From Myxococcales bacterium (GTDB lineage Bacteria > Myxococcota > Myxococcia > Myxococcales > Myxococcaceae), in assembly GCA_030681895.1 (NCBI GenBank), contig JAUXRI010000187.1, positions 1 to 61,164 on the forward strand: a stretch of 61,164 bases of DNA. The letters run 5' to 3'. Below the pieces are notes generated by a model. The model saw nothing but the letters and a program-made list of their open reading frames with translations, was not told the DNA's origin and did no database searches. The translations under genes were made by a program, and so were the position numbers. How positions within the stretch are numbered: position 1 is the first letter of the stretch; each line of letters starts with the position of its first letter. Shown here piece after piece: positions 22,283-31,204 of the stretch.

Positions 22283-25200
22283 TTAGCGAGTTGCGGAATA
22301 CGAGTAGGGAATGTTCGACCATGCAGAGAACGCGGTGCCGCTCGTGACGGCGTTCGGATTGGTCTTCAGCGTCAGCGCGCCCGAGAGACCCACGGTGTGG
22401 CTGTTGAGATAGCGGTCGAAGTACCGGGCCGTCCAACCCTGGTTGTAATAGGTCGCCGAGTACGTGAGGCACGCAAACCCGCGACACACGACGCAGGCGA
22501 CCTGCGAATCGTTGTTGGTCCAGTCGTAGGTCCAGCCCGCGCGGAAGCGCTGCTGGCCCGTCCCGGAAAGCGGAAAGGTGGCGGCCGGCACGCCACCAGG
22601 TCGCGAGGGCGTCGCCACGGTCACGTAAACCGCGATGGCCGATGCGGTCGAGCTCGTGGCCGCCGGGATCGACCAGCCCGAGTTGCCGTTGAAGGTCACT
22701 GCCGGCGCGCCGCCGGGCTCTTTGCCCGTCGGAAGTGGATTGGCCATCACGTTGAGACCGGCGCTGACGCCGAGCGCGTTGGTGTTCGGATAGGCCGTGT
22801 TGCCGATGCTCGCCGTGGTCGTTCCCGTGTGCGGGGCTTCACAGCGAGTGAAGGCCGCTGAGTCCCCGAGGTAGTGGAACGGCTTCGGGTCGAACCAGAT
22901 GCCGAACGACGCCGTGGACTGGCCGCAGGGGAAGGGGCCCATACCGAAAGCCCCAGCAGTCGGAGGATTCGTGCACTCGGACGACGTGGGCGGCCAATTG
23001 ACGTTGAACTGCTTGCTGTACCAGTCGTTGTACTCGTTCCAGTTCTGGCCGAGGTCGCTCATGCCGCCGCCGGTCGCGTAGCCTGCGGACTCGAACCAGG
23101 TCTCACTCCACGAGCCAGAGAAGCCCGTGTGCGCGAGCGCCGTCCAGACGACCTCCTGATTCGGGTTGTAGATGACCCAACGAAGCACGCGCTTCGTTGT
23201 CCCGATGAGCGCGGGGTAGTTCGTGGTCGTCGAGTAGGGGTAGATGGAGGCGGTGTCGCCGTACGACGCGAAGTTCGAGTCGAGCACGGCCACCACCGGC
23301 GCTCCCACGAGGAAGTAGTTCACGGAGAAGCCGCGGGTCGTCGCGTTTCCGGCCGCGTCCGTGAAGGTCACTCCAATGCCGACGGTGCCCTCGGTACTGA
23401 GCGTGCCGAGATGGATTGGGAGTTCGTAGAGGACGTACCCTGCCTTGGTGGCGGTGGAGACGCGGAGTGCACCCGACCCACAGGCACCGTTGCAGAAGAC
23501 GCCGTTGACAATGTTGATTCCGTAGGTGCCCGAGACAATCGGACTCCCGGTATCTTGCTGAACCTCCCAACGGATGAACGGCACGTTGTCGTCGGCCGCG
23601 CCCGACTTCGAGCGGATCTTGAATACGCTGCTGTTTTCGCCGACGACGACGGGGCCACCTGCGTAGACGTAGGAGACCGGCATGACCGGCCGCCCCTGGG
23701 CGTCCTTCGCAACGTTGAGGTTGCGCTCGTCACGGTACGAGGTGACGCCAACAGCCGGGAGGACGTTCGGCGGGGTGCTGTCGGTGCCGACGGTTGCGGT
23801 GGCCACGTACGGCGCTCCGGCCGTGGGGCCTCCGTTGAGCGGCGTCGCGCGATCTTCCGCCCACACCTTGATGACGTTGGACACGCTGGGGGTCAGCGGC
23901 ACGACGACCGTCCAGGTGCCTCCAGTGACGGTGGCTGCCACTGGGGTGAGCGTGCTCGTCAGAGGGCCCTGAGCAAGCACTCGTGCGACCCCAGCGCCCG
24001 TGCCGTCGCTCACAGTGCCCGACAACGTGACGGTCGTCTGATTCGTGTACGCCGGGACGCTCGAGGTGATGGCGACCGTCGGCGGGGTGCGGTCGACGAC
24101 GAAGGGCGTACCCACTGACTGGCAGTTCCCAACGACATCACAGCTCACGTAGGTGATGGTCGACGCGCCCTCGGGGGCCGAGAGAGTCCAAGACGTCGCG
24201 GCAACGAAGACGCGGCCGACCTGCGTGTCCTGGTCGACGAGGCCCGATGGCACCGTAGCGGCGAAGGTGTCGAGCCCATTCGCATCCGTTGAAGTGGCTT
24301 CCGCGTCGAAGGACCGCGAGACGAAGACGCCGGCAGCGGGCTGCAGCAGGCTGATGGTGGGCTTCGTGTTGTCCACCGTGACGAGGTACGTCGACGTCGC
24401 GCAGTTCGCGAGCCGGTCACAGGCGGTGGCAGTCACCGTCAGTGGACCATCGGTCGCAGCGTTGACGTCGAAGGTGCCGACAAAGTGCGAAGCAGTCGAC
24501 CCCGAGCCCGCCGCGATGGGCTGCGCATTCACCACTGCCGTGAGAGAGGCGACGCCCGAGACATCGGTGGCGTCGATGCTCAGCTGCACCATGCCGTGCA
24601 CGAGGTGCATCAGGCCCACCGGCGCAGCGGTGACACCGACGTCCTTCTGGTAGGTGACGGTCCAGGTCGCGACAGGCCCCGCGTTGTCGAAGGGGATGGC
24701 TGCCGGCGACACACCGTAGAGGATGGACGTGTCCATGCTCATCGTGTCGTAGATGTTGCTGGTCTGCAGGTCCTGCCGCGTGAGCTGCGTGCGGTTCTGA
24801 GTGCCGCGCACAAACTTGTCGAGCGCGATAGCCTGGCGGAAGCGGGTGGTGTTGGTGTCGAGCAGGTACGGCGTAGTTCCAGCCGTCTGCAGTTGCACGC
24901 CGTTCGCACGCCCGTCGAACTGTCCGTCAGCAATGTCCTGCAACAGCATCGCGAGGAACTGAGGCGCCGCGAAGCCAGTGCCAGCCGTCAGGCCGACGTC
25001 CGTGGCGATGTCGCGCGCCTCCTGGTTGAAGGCGACGTCACCAACAGCCGCGTACACGCCGTCTCGAAGCGACTGGGACGTGGTGGTGAGCGAGACCGGG
25101 TACACCGTCCGGAAGTTCCACGGGCTTGAGGTGATGTGGCTCGAGAACAGTGGATCCACCGCACGCAGGGCAGCCGGCAGGAGAACAGGAGTCGCCTGTG

Positions 25201-27130
25201 CAGGGTTCCGGCCGAGCGCGTAGGCCTTCGCGGCCGCATCTGCGAGCGTCGTCATGAAGGTGAGCGGCCGGTCGAGGCGATCGCCCGTGTGGTAGCTCTC
25301 GACGTAGCTGCTGAAGCTGAAGTTCGCCGGCAGGGTGATGCTCGTCGTGCCGTCAGAGGGGTCGACGTACGTGACGCTCGCGCCCTCGGCGACGAGCTGC
25401 ACGGGCCCGACGTAGTTCTCCTGCGTCAGGGCGAACGAAACGCCGCCGTCGACGGTGACTCCGCTCGACTGGCCAAGGATGGGGCCGCCTGCTCGCCCAG
25501 TGACGGGAAGCCCCGTGGTGGCATCGATGGCGAGGAGCTTCACGGTGAGGCCATCGACCGGCGCGCCAGCCGAGACGACGGCAGAGACCTGGCCCAGCGC
25601 AACGTTGTCGACGACGACTGAAACGGAGGTCTCGGTCGAAGTGCCGAAGGAGTCGGTGGCACGCAGAGTCAGCGCCACGGTGCCCTCAGGGGCAGCAGTG
25701 GTGTCCCACGTCACCGCGAACGCATCGGCTGCCGGGAGCGTGTCCACACCCATGCCCGGAGGAGCGGCGACCAGCTCAATGCGCGAGATGGTGGCGCCCG
25801 GGGCCTGCGCCATCGCGGAGGCACTGACAGCCACGGCGCTCCCACGCACCGTCGCCCCAGCGCCTGGCGCGGTGAAGTTGATGCGGGGCCCTTGGTTCGA
25901 GACCGTGATGGTGACGGACTTCGCGGCTGGATTTCCCGAGGCATCCGTCACCTCGGCGCGGATCTCCACCGGTCCATCGGGAAGCGCGGAGACGTCGAGC
26001 GTTGCCGTCAGGACGCCGTCGCGGTTGGAGTTCGACAACACCGGCACCGCAGTCGCAAGCGAGGCCGGAGAGGTGAACTTCAGTGAGGCGATCGCCACGT
26101 TGTCAGAGGCATGCACCTCGACCTCGGTGCTCCCAGCGACACCTGCTCCAGCGTTCGGCTTGATAAAAGCGAGCGTCGGCGGCTCAGTGTCGATGGGACC
26201 CGTGCCGCACGACGCCGCGGCGACTTGGCCAGGACAGAAGAGGTACGGGTCGTTGTCGGTGCCGATGACGGCCAGGAACGTGGTGATGTCCTGGAGCCTG
26301 AGCGCTGAGGCATTGCGCGGCGAATTGATGAACCCCGTCATCGCCTGCACGAGGTCAGCGCGAAGCGTGACGCCGCTCAGTGAGACCTTCGCCTGCTTGA
26401 GCTGCTCAGTGCCGGCGCGCCCGTCGAAGGTTCCGTCAGCCGCATCCCGCGCGAGCGCGGTGGTGAGCGTCGCGGCGTTGACCACGAGGCCAGGGGTGAC
26501 GTCGCTCGCCTCGGCCTGCTGTTTCGCCAGCCACGAGAGGCCCGCGAGCACGAGCCCAGCGCGCGACTCGGGCGCGAGATTGGTAACGCCGGCGACCGAG
26601 AGGTCAGCGGGCGTGACGGTCGACCAGTCGACACCGCCGAAGTGCTGGTGGAGGTGCATCAGCGCCTCACGATGCGCGTCCGCCGGCGTCGAGCCTCGGG
26701 CGACATGGAAGCGAGCAAAGGCGACAGCCAGGGTCGAGACGGGCGTGAGGCGTAGCCCCTCGAGCTTCGTCCCTGTCGTGAAGTCAGGCAGCAGAAGCTG
26801 CAGCTCGTTGTCGCCGAGCTGCACGCCAAGGCCGATGGCCTCTTCGATGTACGAGCCTGCGGTGGCAACGACGAGCACGTGGCCCTGATACGGCGGGAGA
26901 GGGAGCACGAAGTCGCCCGCCTCGTCGGTCTTCGCCTGGGCGAGGACTTCGCCGCGATCGAGAGTGTCGGACGCGCGGTAGGCAACGACGGTCGCGCTCG
27001 TCACAGGGCCCTTGATGACGCGGCCCTTGAGCTCGCTGGCTGCCTTCCCACCCTCTTTGAAGGGCACGCCGCCACCGCAGGCCCACCCGAAAAACACCAC
27101 CGCCAGCAACGCCGCTCCTGTTCGATGCAT
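22283..27130 (-). CDS. Giant Ig-like surface lipoprotein (1615 aa)
   Basis: The start at 27130 gives MHRTGAALLAVVFFGWACGG, a lipoprotein signal with Cys18. A carboxypeptidase-regulatory-like beta domain follows (LKGRVIKGPVTSATVVAYRA), then a helical segment with ADGTFDGRAG, and Ig-like repeats (PPTLAFIKPNAGAGV, GPRINFTAPGAGATVRGSA). The beta domain and helical segment recur later (QVSAVVSAGAPVDGLTVKL, ADGQFDGRANG), again followed by Ig-like domains (KPTISLLQPAAGVFVS, PPTVAITSSVPAY). The last about 450 residues have no recognised motif. It is probably surface-anchored adhesin-like material for mating contact. It is 68 bases after the kinase-VirB10 gene. Confidence 0.8.
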   Translation of the reverse strand: MHRTGAALLAVVFFGWACGGGVPFKEGGKAASELKGRVIKGPVTSATVVAYRASDTLDRGEVLAQAKTDEAGDFVLPLPPYQGHVLVVATAGSYIEEAIGLGVQLGDNELQLLLPDFTTGTKLEGLRLTPVSTLAVAFARFHVARGSTPADAHREALMHLHQHFGGVDWSTVTPADLSVAGVTNLAPESRAGLVLAGLSWLAKQQAEASDVTPGLVVNAATLTTALARDAADGTFDGRAGTEQLKQAKVSLSGVTLRADLVQAMTGFINSPRNASALRLQDITTFLAVIGTDNDPYLFCPGQVAAASCGTGPIDTEPPTLAFIKPNAGAGVAGSTEVEVHASDNVAIASLKFTSPASLATAVPVLSNSNRDGVLTATLDVSALPDGPVEIRAEVTDASGNPAAKSVTITVSNQGPRINFTAPGAGATVRGSAVAVSASAMAQAPGATISRIELVAAPPGMGVDTLPAADAFAVTWDTTAAPEGTVALTLRATDSFGTSTETSVSVVVDNVALGQVSAVVSAGAPVDGLTVKLLAIDATTGLPVTGRAGGPILGQSSGVTVDGGVSFALTQENYVGPVQLVAEGASVTYVDPSDGTTSITLPANFSFSSYVESYHTGDRLDRPLTFMTTLADAAAKAYALGRNPAQATPVLLPAALRAVDPLFSSHITSSPWNFRTVYPVSLTTTSQSLRDGVYAAVGDVAFNQEARDIATDVGLTAGTGFAAPQFLAMLLQDIADGQFDGRANGVQLQTAGTTPYLLDTNTTRFRQAIALDKFVRGTQNRTQLTRQDLQTSNIYDTMSMDTSILYGVSPAAIPFDNAGPVATWTVTYQKDVGVTAAPVGLMHLVHGMVQLSIDATDVSGVASLTAVVNAQPIAAGSGSTASHFVGTFDVNAATDGPLTVTATACDRLANCATSTYLVTVDNTKPTISLLQPAAGVFVSRSFDAEATSTDANGLDTFAATVPSGLVDQDTQVGRVFVAATSWTLSAPEGASTITYVSCDVVGNCQSVGTPFVVDRTPPTVAITSSVPAYTNQTTVTLSGTVSDGTGAGVARVLAQGPLTSTLTPVAATVTGGTWTVVVPLTPSVSNVIKVWAEDRATPLNGGPTAGAPYVATATVGTDSTPPNVLPAVGVTSYRDERNLNVAKDAQGRPVMPVSYVYAGGPVVVGENSSVFKIRSKSGAADDNVPFIRWEVQQDTGSPIVSGTYGINIVNGVFCNGACGSGALRVSTATKAGYVLYELPIHLGTLSTEGTVGIGVTFTDAAGNATTRGFSVNYFLVGAPVVAVLDSNFASYGDTASIYPYSTTTNYPALIGTTKRVLRWVIYNPNQEVVWTALAHTGFSGSWSETWFESAGYATGGGMSDLGQNWNEYNDWYSKQFNVNWPPTSSECTNPPTAGAFGMGPFPCGQSTASFGIWFDPKPFHYLGDSAAFTRCEAPHTGTTTASIGNTAYPNTNALGVSAGLNVMANPLPTGKEPGGAPAVTFNGNSGWSIPAATSSTASAIAVYVTVATPSRPGGVPAATFPLSGTGQQRFRAGWTYDWTNNDSQVACVVCRGFACLTYSATYYNQGWTARYFDRYLNSHTVGLSGALTLKTNPNAVTSGTAFSAWSNIPYSYSATR

Positions 27131-27198
27131 GTTTCCCTCGTTTGTCGTGGTGTTCATGACTGAGAACTTACATCACACTGAATATCACTGGCAAGACC

Positions 27199-29538
27199 TT
27201 AGAATGCGGCTGCGACAAAGACGGTGAAGTCGGCGGGGGCGTCGAGCAAGAGGGCCTCTCCACTTGCGCCGCTGGCTGAGCGTTCGTCGTGATTCACCAC
27301 GGTCTGGCCCGCGCCCTTTGCGACATCGGCGGCGTCACCGCCTGGCACCTTCCCCAGGAGCGTGTTGGCCGCGCCCTTCACGAGCGCATCCCCGAGCCCG
27401 CTGGATTGGCCGCTCCCGCCCTGAATTCGACTCGTGGCGCGAATGCCCGGCTTCTTGTCGTCGCTGTCGTAGGCGATGCCGCTGAAGACAATCTCCGTAC
27501 CGTCGGCGAGTTTGAGACGAGTGAAGCGCGCGTCGAAGCGCCCCGCTGAAGTGGCGGAGGCCGTCCCGTAGACCATTGTGCCTGACGAGAAGACGACTCC
27601 ACCGCGCACCACGAGGGGCCGCATGAGGCGCGCAATCACCGGACCCGAGGAGACCGTCCGCGAGTCGAGGGGCTTCTGCAGCCGCACCGCAATCTCCGTT
27701 CCCATGGGCACCCCGAAGGTTCGCTTGCCTGTCTCCTCAGCGGCCGGCTGTGACGCGTTGGTCACCTTGAGCCAACTCGGCTTCTTCGGGCCCACTGGCG
27801 CCGCGGGCTTCAGCTCGCCCTCGACGACGGGTCGCTTGCCGCCGTACTCATTGCGGAGCAGAGCGTCGATCTCCGCCGAGTCGGTGTTCTTCCCCTTCGC
27901 AACGCTCGAACGAGTCACGACAACGGGTGGAGCGAGCCCGCCGGCGTCGACGCTCGCGAAGTCTTGTGGCGAAGCAGCGGCGGGGAGGACAGGAGCTGCG
28001 ACGGGCATCGACGGCGCGACCTGCGGCCCTGTCTTCTCGGTGGAGTCCAACAGGCTCGAGGTGGCGTTGGTCTGCGTGGGACGAGAGGACACCGCCGCAA
28101 CAACGAGGACGAGCACGACGATGGCCGCAGCCAGGCCGCCAACAAGCCACCGCTGACCGCCAGCGGCCGGCGAGCTCGCGTTGAGGAGTTGCTGCGCGCG
28201 CCGAAAGCCCGTGGGTAGGGGCGCCTCCGGCTCCCCCGCGGCTTCTTGCGCTCGCTGGGGCACGGGGTCCGAAAAGGCCTTCGGCGCCTTCCCGAGCGCA
28301 GTGGGCGGACGGAACGACTCCTGGCCCGTCGGCTTCGGGGCCACGGGTGCCGCCACCAAGGACGGCGCGACAAGCGACGGCGGAGCCGCCGACGTGAGGG
28401 GCTTCGGAGTCTTGGGCGGGCCGGTGGGTGGGCGGCGGCGGTCGGCCGTGGTCGCGGTCGACTTCGCAGCTCCTGCAGCCACACGCTTGGGAGGTACGAA
28501 GGGGACGTCGAAGGCTGGGTCCTGCTGCTCGAGCAGCGCGTCGATCGCCGCCGCAACCTCGGCGCCCGTCTGAAACCTTGCCTCTGGGTCGCGGCTCATC
28601 AGGCGGCCAAGGAACTGGTCGACGGAGGCCGGAACCGCAGGGTTGCACTCTGACGCACTGAGGGGCTCATACTCTTGGAGCGCAATCTGAAAGCGCGGGT
28701 CCATGAAGCCCGCCTTCGACGTCGGCAGGTGCTGGTACGGAAGGCGCCCAGTCAGGCACTCGAAGATCGTCGCACCGAAGCAGAAGAGGTCCGCCTCCGG
28801 CCTGTAGAGGTAGACCTCCTCTTCGGCCCGCTGCAGCGAGTTCGCATAGAGGAGGTGCTCGGGCGCGGTGTACTCGGGCGTGCACAAGACGTCGGTCCCC
28901 GTCATCGTGTGCGCCGCTCGGCTGCGCGCAATTCCGAAGTCGACGAGGAGCGGGTGACCCGCCTGCACCATGATGTTCGCGGGCTTGATGTCGCGGTGGA
29001 AGATGTTCTTCGCGTGGATGTAACCGAGCGCATCGGCCAGCGGCCAGAAGAGCTCGCGGAAGCTCACTCGAAGCGAGGGTGTCGCTTTCCGCCAGTACGG
29101 GAGCAGCGTCTCCCCCGTGAGGTACGGCATGACGAGGCAGGGGTGGCCCTGGGAGCCCTGCCAGCGGAAGAACTCGCGGCCCTTGATGATGTTGGGGTGG
29201 CGGAGTTGGACAATCGTTGCGGCCTCACGCTCGAACCGCGTCTCTCTCTCTGCCTTCGCGTCCGGAGACTCATCAGGCAAGGGCACGGAGAGCTTCAACG
29301 CGGCGACGTCATTCGCGTCCGACTCACTCTTCACGAGGTAGACAACGCCCATCCCGCCCGCGCCGAGGCGATCGACGATGACCCAGCCGCGGACGTTGGT
29401 GCCCTTGTCGAGCGCCTCGGGACGAACTGGCTGAGCCAATGAGCCGAGATCGACGGCGACAGACGCCGGGCCAGGCGTTGAAGCGGGGCGAAGCGTGGGG
29501 CCTGGGAGCGCCGGAGGCGTCTTCTCGTCGTCGTTCAT
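27199..29538 (-). CDS. Ser/Thr protein kinase fused to VirB10/TrbI-like T4SS protein
   Basis: The ATG at 29538 (MNDDEKTPPALPGPTLRPAS) gives 779 aa. Residues 54-340 are a Hanks-type kinase with all key elements: G-loop GAGGMGVV, Lys82, HRDIKPAN (Asp183), DFG (Asp200) and APE (225-227). A Pro/Ala-rich linker follows, one membrane helix (about 464-484, WLVGGLAAAIVVLVLVVAAV), another Pro-rich linker, and a periplasmic domain (about 605-779) like VirB10/TrbI: TFGVPMGTEIAVRLQKPLDS, VVFSSGTMVYGTASA, RLKLADGTEIVFSGIAYD. The order kinase-TM-VirB10 puts the kinase in the cytoplasm. The upstream gene ends 8 bases before; order in the operon (after VirB8 and the VirB9-slot gene) confirms the VirB10 role. 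Confidence 0.85.
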   Translation of the reverse strand: MNDDEKTPPALPGPTLRPASTPGPASVAVDLGSLAQPVRPEALDKGTNVRGWVIVDRLGAGGMGVVYLVKSESDANDVAALKLSVPLPDESPDAKAERETRFEREAATIVQLRHPNIIKGREFFRWQGSQGHPCLVMPYLTGETLLPYWRKATPSLRVSFRELFWPLADALGYIHAKNIFHRDIKPANIMVQAGHPLLVDFGIARSRAAHTMTGTDVLCTPEYTAPEHLLYANSLQRAEEEVYLYRPEADLFCFGATIFECLTGRLPYQHLPTSKAGFMDPRFQIALQEYEPLSASECNPAVPASVDQFLGRLMSRDPEARFQTGAEVAAAIDALLEQQDPAFDVPFVPPKRVAAGAAKSTATTADRRRPPTGPPKTPKPLTSAAPPSLVAPSLVAAPVAPKPTGQESFRPPTALGKAPKAFSDPVPQRAQEAAGEPEAPLPTGFRRAQQLLNASSPAAGGQRWLVGGLAAAIVVLVLVVAAVSSRPTQTNATSSLLDSTEKTGPQVAPSMPVAAPVLPAAASPQDFASVDAGGLAPPVVVTRSSVAKGKNTDSAEIDALLRNEYGGKRPVVEGELKPAAPVGPKKPSWLKVTNASQPAAEETGKRTFGVPMGTEIAVRLQKPLDSRTVSSGPVIARLMRPLVVRGGVVFSSGTMVYGTASATSAGRFDARFTRLKLADGTEIVFSGIAYDSDDKKPGIRATSRIQGGSGQSSGLGDALVKGAANTLLGKVPGGDAADVAKGAGQTVVNHDERSASGASGEALLLDAPADFTVFVAAAF

Positions 29539-29546
29539 GGCGTCCC

Positions 29547-30467
29547 TCAGAGCTTCAGGTTCTCGAGCGAGATGTGCCGGTTGCCGGCCTTCTCGAAGAG
29601 CTTCAGGGTGAAGCGCTGGTCGGCCGACTGCTCGGGCGTCTTGTAAACAACGACGAGCTTCGCTTCGACGCCCGGGGGAATGCCCTGGCTCATCTCCTGC
29701 GCCACATCGAGCACTCGCGCGTCCACGTTCGAGCTGCCGCCAGCGATGGAGACCTCCGCGCGGTCCAGGACCCAGACCTTGTCGGGATCTCGGTTCTCGA
29801 CGGTGAGCACCAGGTACGACGCGTCGAAGAGGCGGTAGACCGCGAGCGTCTCGACCAGAAGGAAGGCCTGCTTGTCGAGCTTCCGGGCCGGGTGCTTCTC
29901 CACGATGAAGGCGACGGGCTTCCGGAAGTCCTGCTTGAGCACGAGCTCGCCCACCTTCACGGCTCCCTTCTCGCCCGCCGACTGCTGGCACTCATCGAGG
30001 CGGCCCTGCATTTCACTGAGCTGAGCGCGCAGGCCCACCGCTGAATCAGCTGATGCGCGCTTCTGCAGCTTCACCGAGACGTCCACGAAGAGGTCGGTGC
30101 TCTTCTCGGAGGACGTCAGAATGAAGGGCGGGAGCACCGTGCCATCGGCGAGGGAGACCTGCATCGCCATCGCCGTGCCAGGCGGAAGATCGGCAGTGGG
30201 TCGCAGGAGAAGGGCCTTGCCCTGCGCCGAGGCGTCGTCCTCAAAGCGGTGGTCCGGGTCCGGCAGAAGAACCTGCCCGACGGGCTGCGAGAAGAAGAGC
30301 GTCGTGACGCCGCCCCCGGTGATGGACACCGGGACTTCGCTGGTGGCGTCGGTGATCTCCACGACCCGCCGCACGAGTTCCTTCTTCACCGCGGGTTTGG
30401 CCGGCTTCGCCTTCGACGACGGCGCAGCGAGCAACAGGGGGACAACAACGAGCAAGACAGCATTCAT
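29547..30467 (-). CDS. DUF2381/TIGR02268-like protein in the VirB9 position
   Basis: This 306-aa protein has a signal peptide (MNAVLLVVVPLLLAAPSSKA). The N-terminal half, ELVRRVVEITDATSEVPVSI, GGGVTTLFFSQPVGQVLLPD and KALLLRPTADLPPGTAMAMQ, and the later coiled-coil-like RAQLSEMQGRLDECQ, match my memory of the myxobacterial DUF2381 (TIGR02268) family. In the operon it lies exactly between VirB8 and VirB10, where VirB9/TrbG belongs. VirB9 proteins also have an N-terminal beta domain in the periplasm. I infer that it is the VirB9 equivalent of this transfer system. Confidence 0.65.
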   Translation of the reverse strand: MNAVLLVVVPLLLAAPSSKAKPAKPAVKKELVRRVVEITDATSEVPVSITGGGVTTLFFSQPVGQVLLPDPDHRFEDDASAQGKALLLRPTADLPPGTAMAMQVSLADGTVLPPFILTSSEKSTDLFVDVSVKLQKRASADSAVGLRAQLSEMQGRLDECQQSAGEKGAVKVGELVLKQDFRKPVAFIVEKHPARKLDKQAFLLVETLAVYRLFDASYLVLTVENRDPDKVWVLDRAEVSIAGGSSNVDARVLDVAQEMSQGIPPGVEAKLVVVYKTPEQSADQRFTLKLFEKAGNRHISLENLKL

Positions 30468-31174
30468 GGAGTCACCGCAGTGGGGGAGGGGATTGAGTCA
30501 GCTGAAGAGGGAAGGGCGGGCGCCTCGACAGGGCCTGAACGCCAGTCGAGGACTTCGAGGGCATCCGGGTGTTGGCGGCTCCGAGGGACGTCGAGCAGCA
30601 CCAAGTCAACCTGAAGAATGTCGTCACTGCCGCCGCCGCCCACCAGCTTCTCCTTGTGCCTGGCCACCCTGGCCCGGACGTGAGTCTTCCCCGCACGTCG
30701 CTCCACCACGTCGATGGCCTTGAAGTCCAGCGCCGTGCGTACCTGAGCAAGCCGGTACGTCTCGAGGAGCTTCTGGGAGATTGCCTCTTCCCTCATCTTG
30801 GCCGAGAGGGGCCCGACCATCAGGGTGAGCGCCTCGGCCCACGACTCGTCGATGGTGGTCGAGTTGATGCCGGCCGTGAGGCGGACGAAGCGCTCGGTGA
30901 AAACGCGCAGGGTCACGTCGGACGCCTTGCCGCGCTGCTCGCGCAAGAAGCTCTGCAGCGCAGAGCTGGCCACCGAGGACTCGACGTAGGTGCCTGCACC
31001 GTCCTCGGCGACCACGACGACGTCGGGAGCCTGGCGCGCGATGGAGACACAGACAGCGAGCAGGAATGCGATGACGAGGAATTGGCCAACGAGGACCCAG
31101 TTCTTCCAGCGACCCTGTTGCGCGAAGGCGGTCCAGACAGCGGGCGGCCCTCGAAGTGCGGCGGTTGGTTTCAT
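30464..31174 (-). CDS. VirB8/TrbF-like T4SS protein
   Basis: This 236-aa bitopic inner-membrane protein has one N-terminal helix (NWVLVGQFLVIAFLLAVCVS, about residues 25-44) and a periplasmic domain with the VirB8/TrbF pattern: VASSALQSFLREQ, VTLRVFTERFVRLTAG and AMRE-type helices, then VERRAGKTHVRARVARHKEK. It overlaps the next gene by 4 bases and is in the VirB6-VirB8-VirB9 order. It would be a structural part of the inner-membrane complex. Confidence 0.75.
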   Translation of the reverse strand: MKPTAALRGPPAVWTAFAQQGRWKNWVLVGQFLVIAFLLAVCVSIARQAPDVVVVAEDGAGTYVESSVASSALQSFLREQRGKASDVTLRVFTERFVRLTAGINSTTIDESWAEALTLMVGPLSAKMREEAISQKLLETYRLAQVRTALDFKAIDVVERRAGKTHVRARVARHKEKLVGGGGSDDILQVDLVLLDVPRSRQHPDALEVLDWRSGPVEAPALPSSADSIPSPTAVTP

Positions 31175-31204
31175 GTTGTTGCTCGTTGGTGAGAGGAATC
31201 AGCG

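Noticed and set aside
29539..29991. N-terminal extension of the kinase-VirB10 protein
   Set aside because: The extension overlaps the VirB9-slot gene and is Arg/Gly-rich without domain features. The ATG at 29538 lies 8 bases after that gene.
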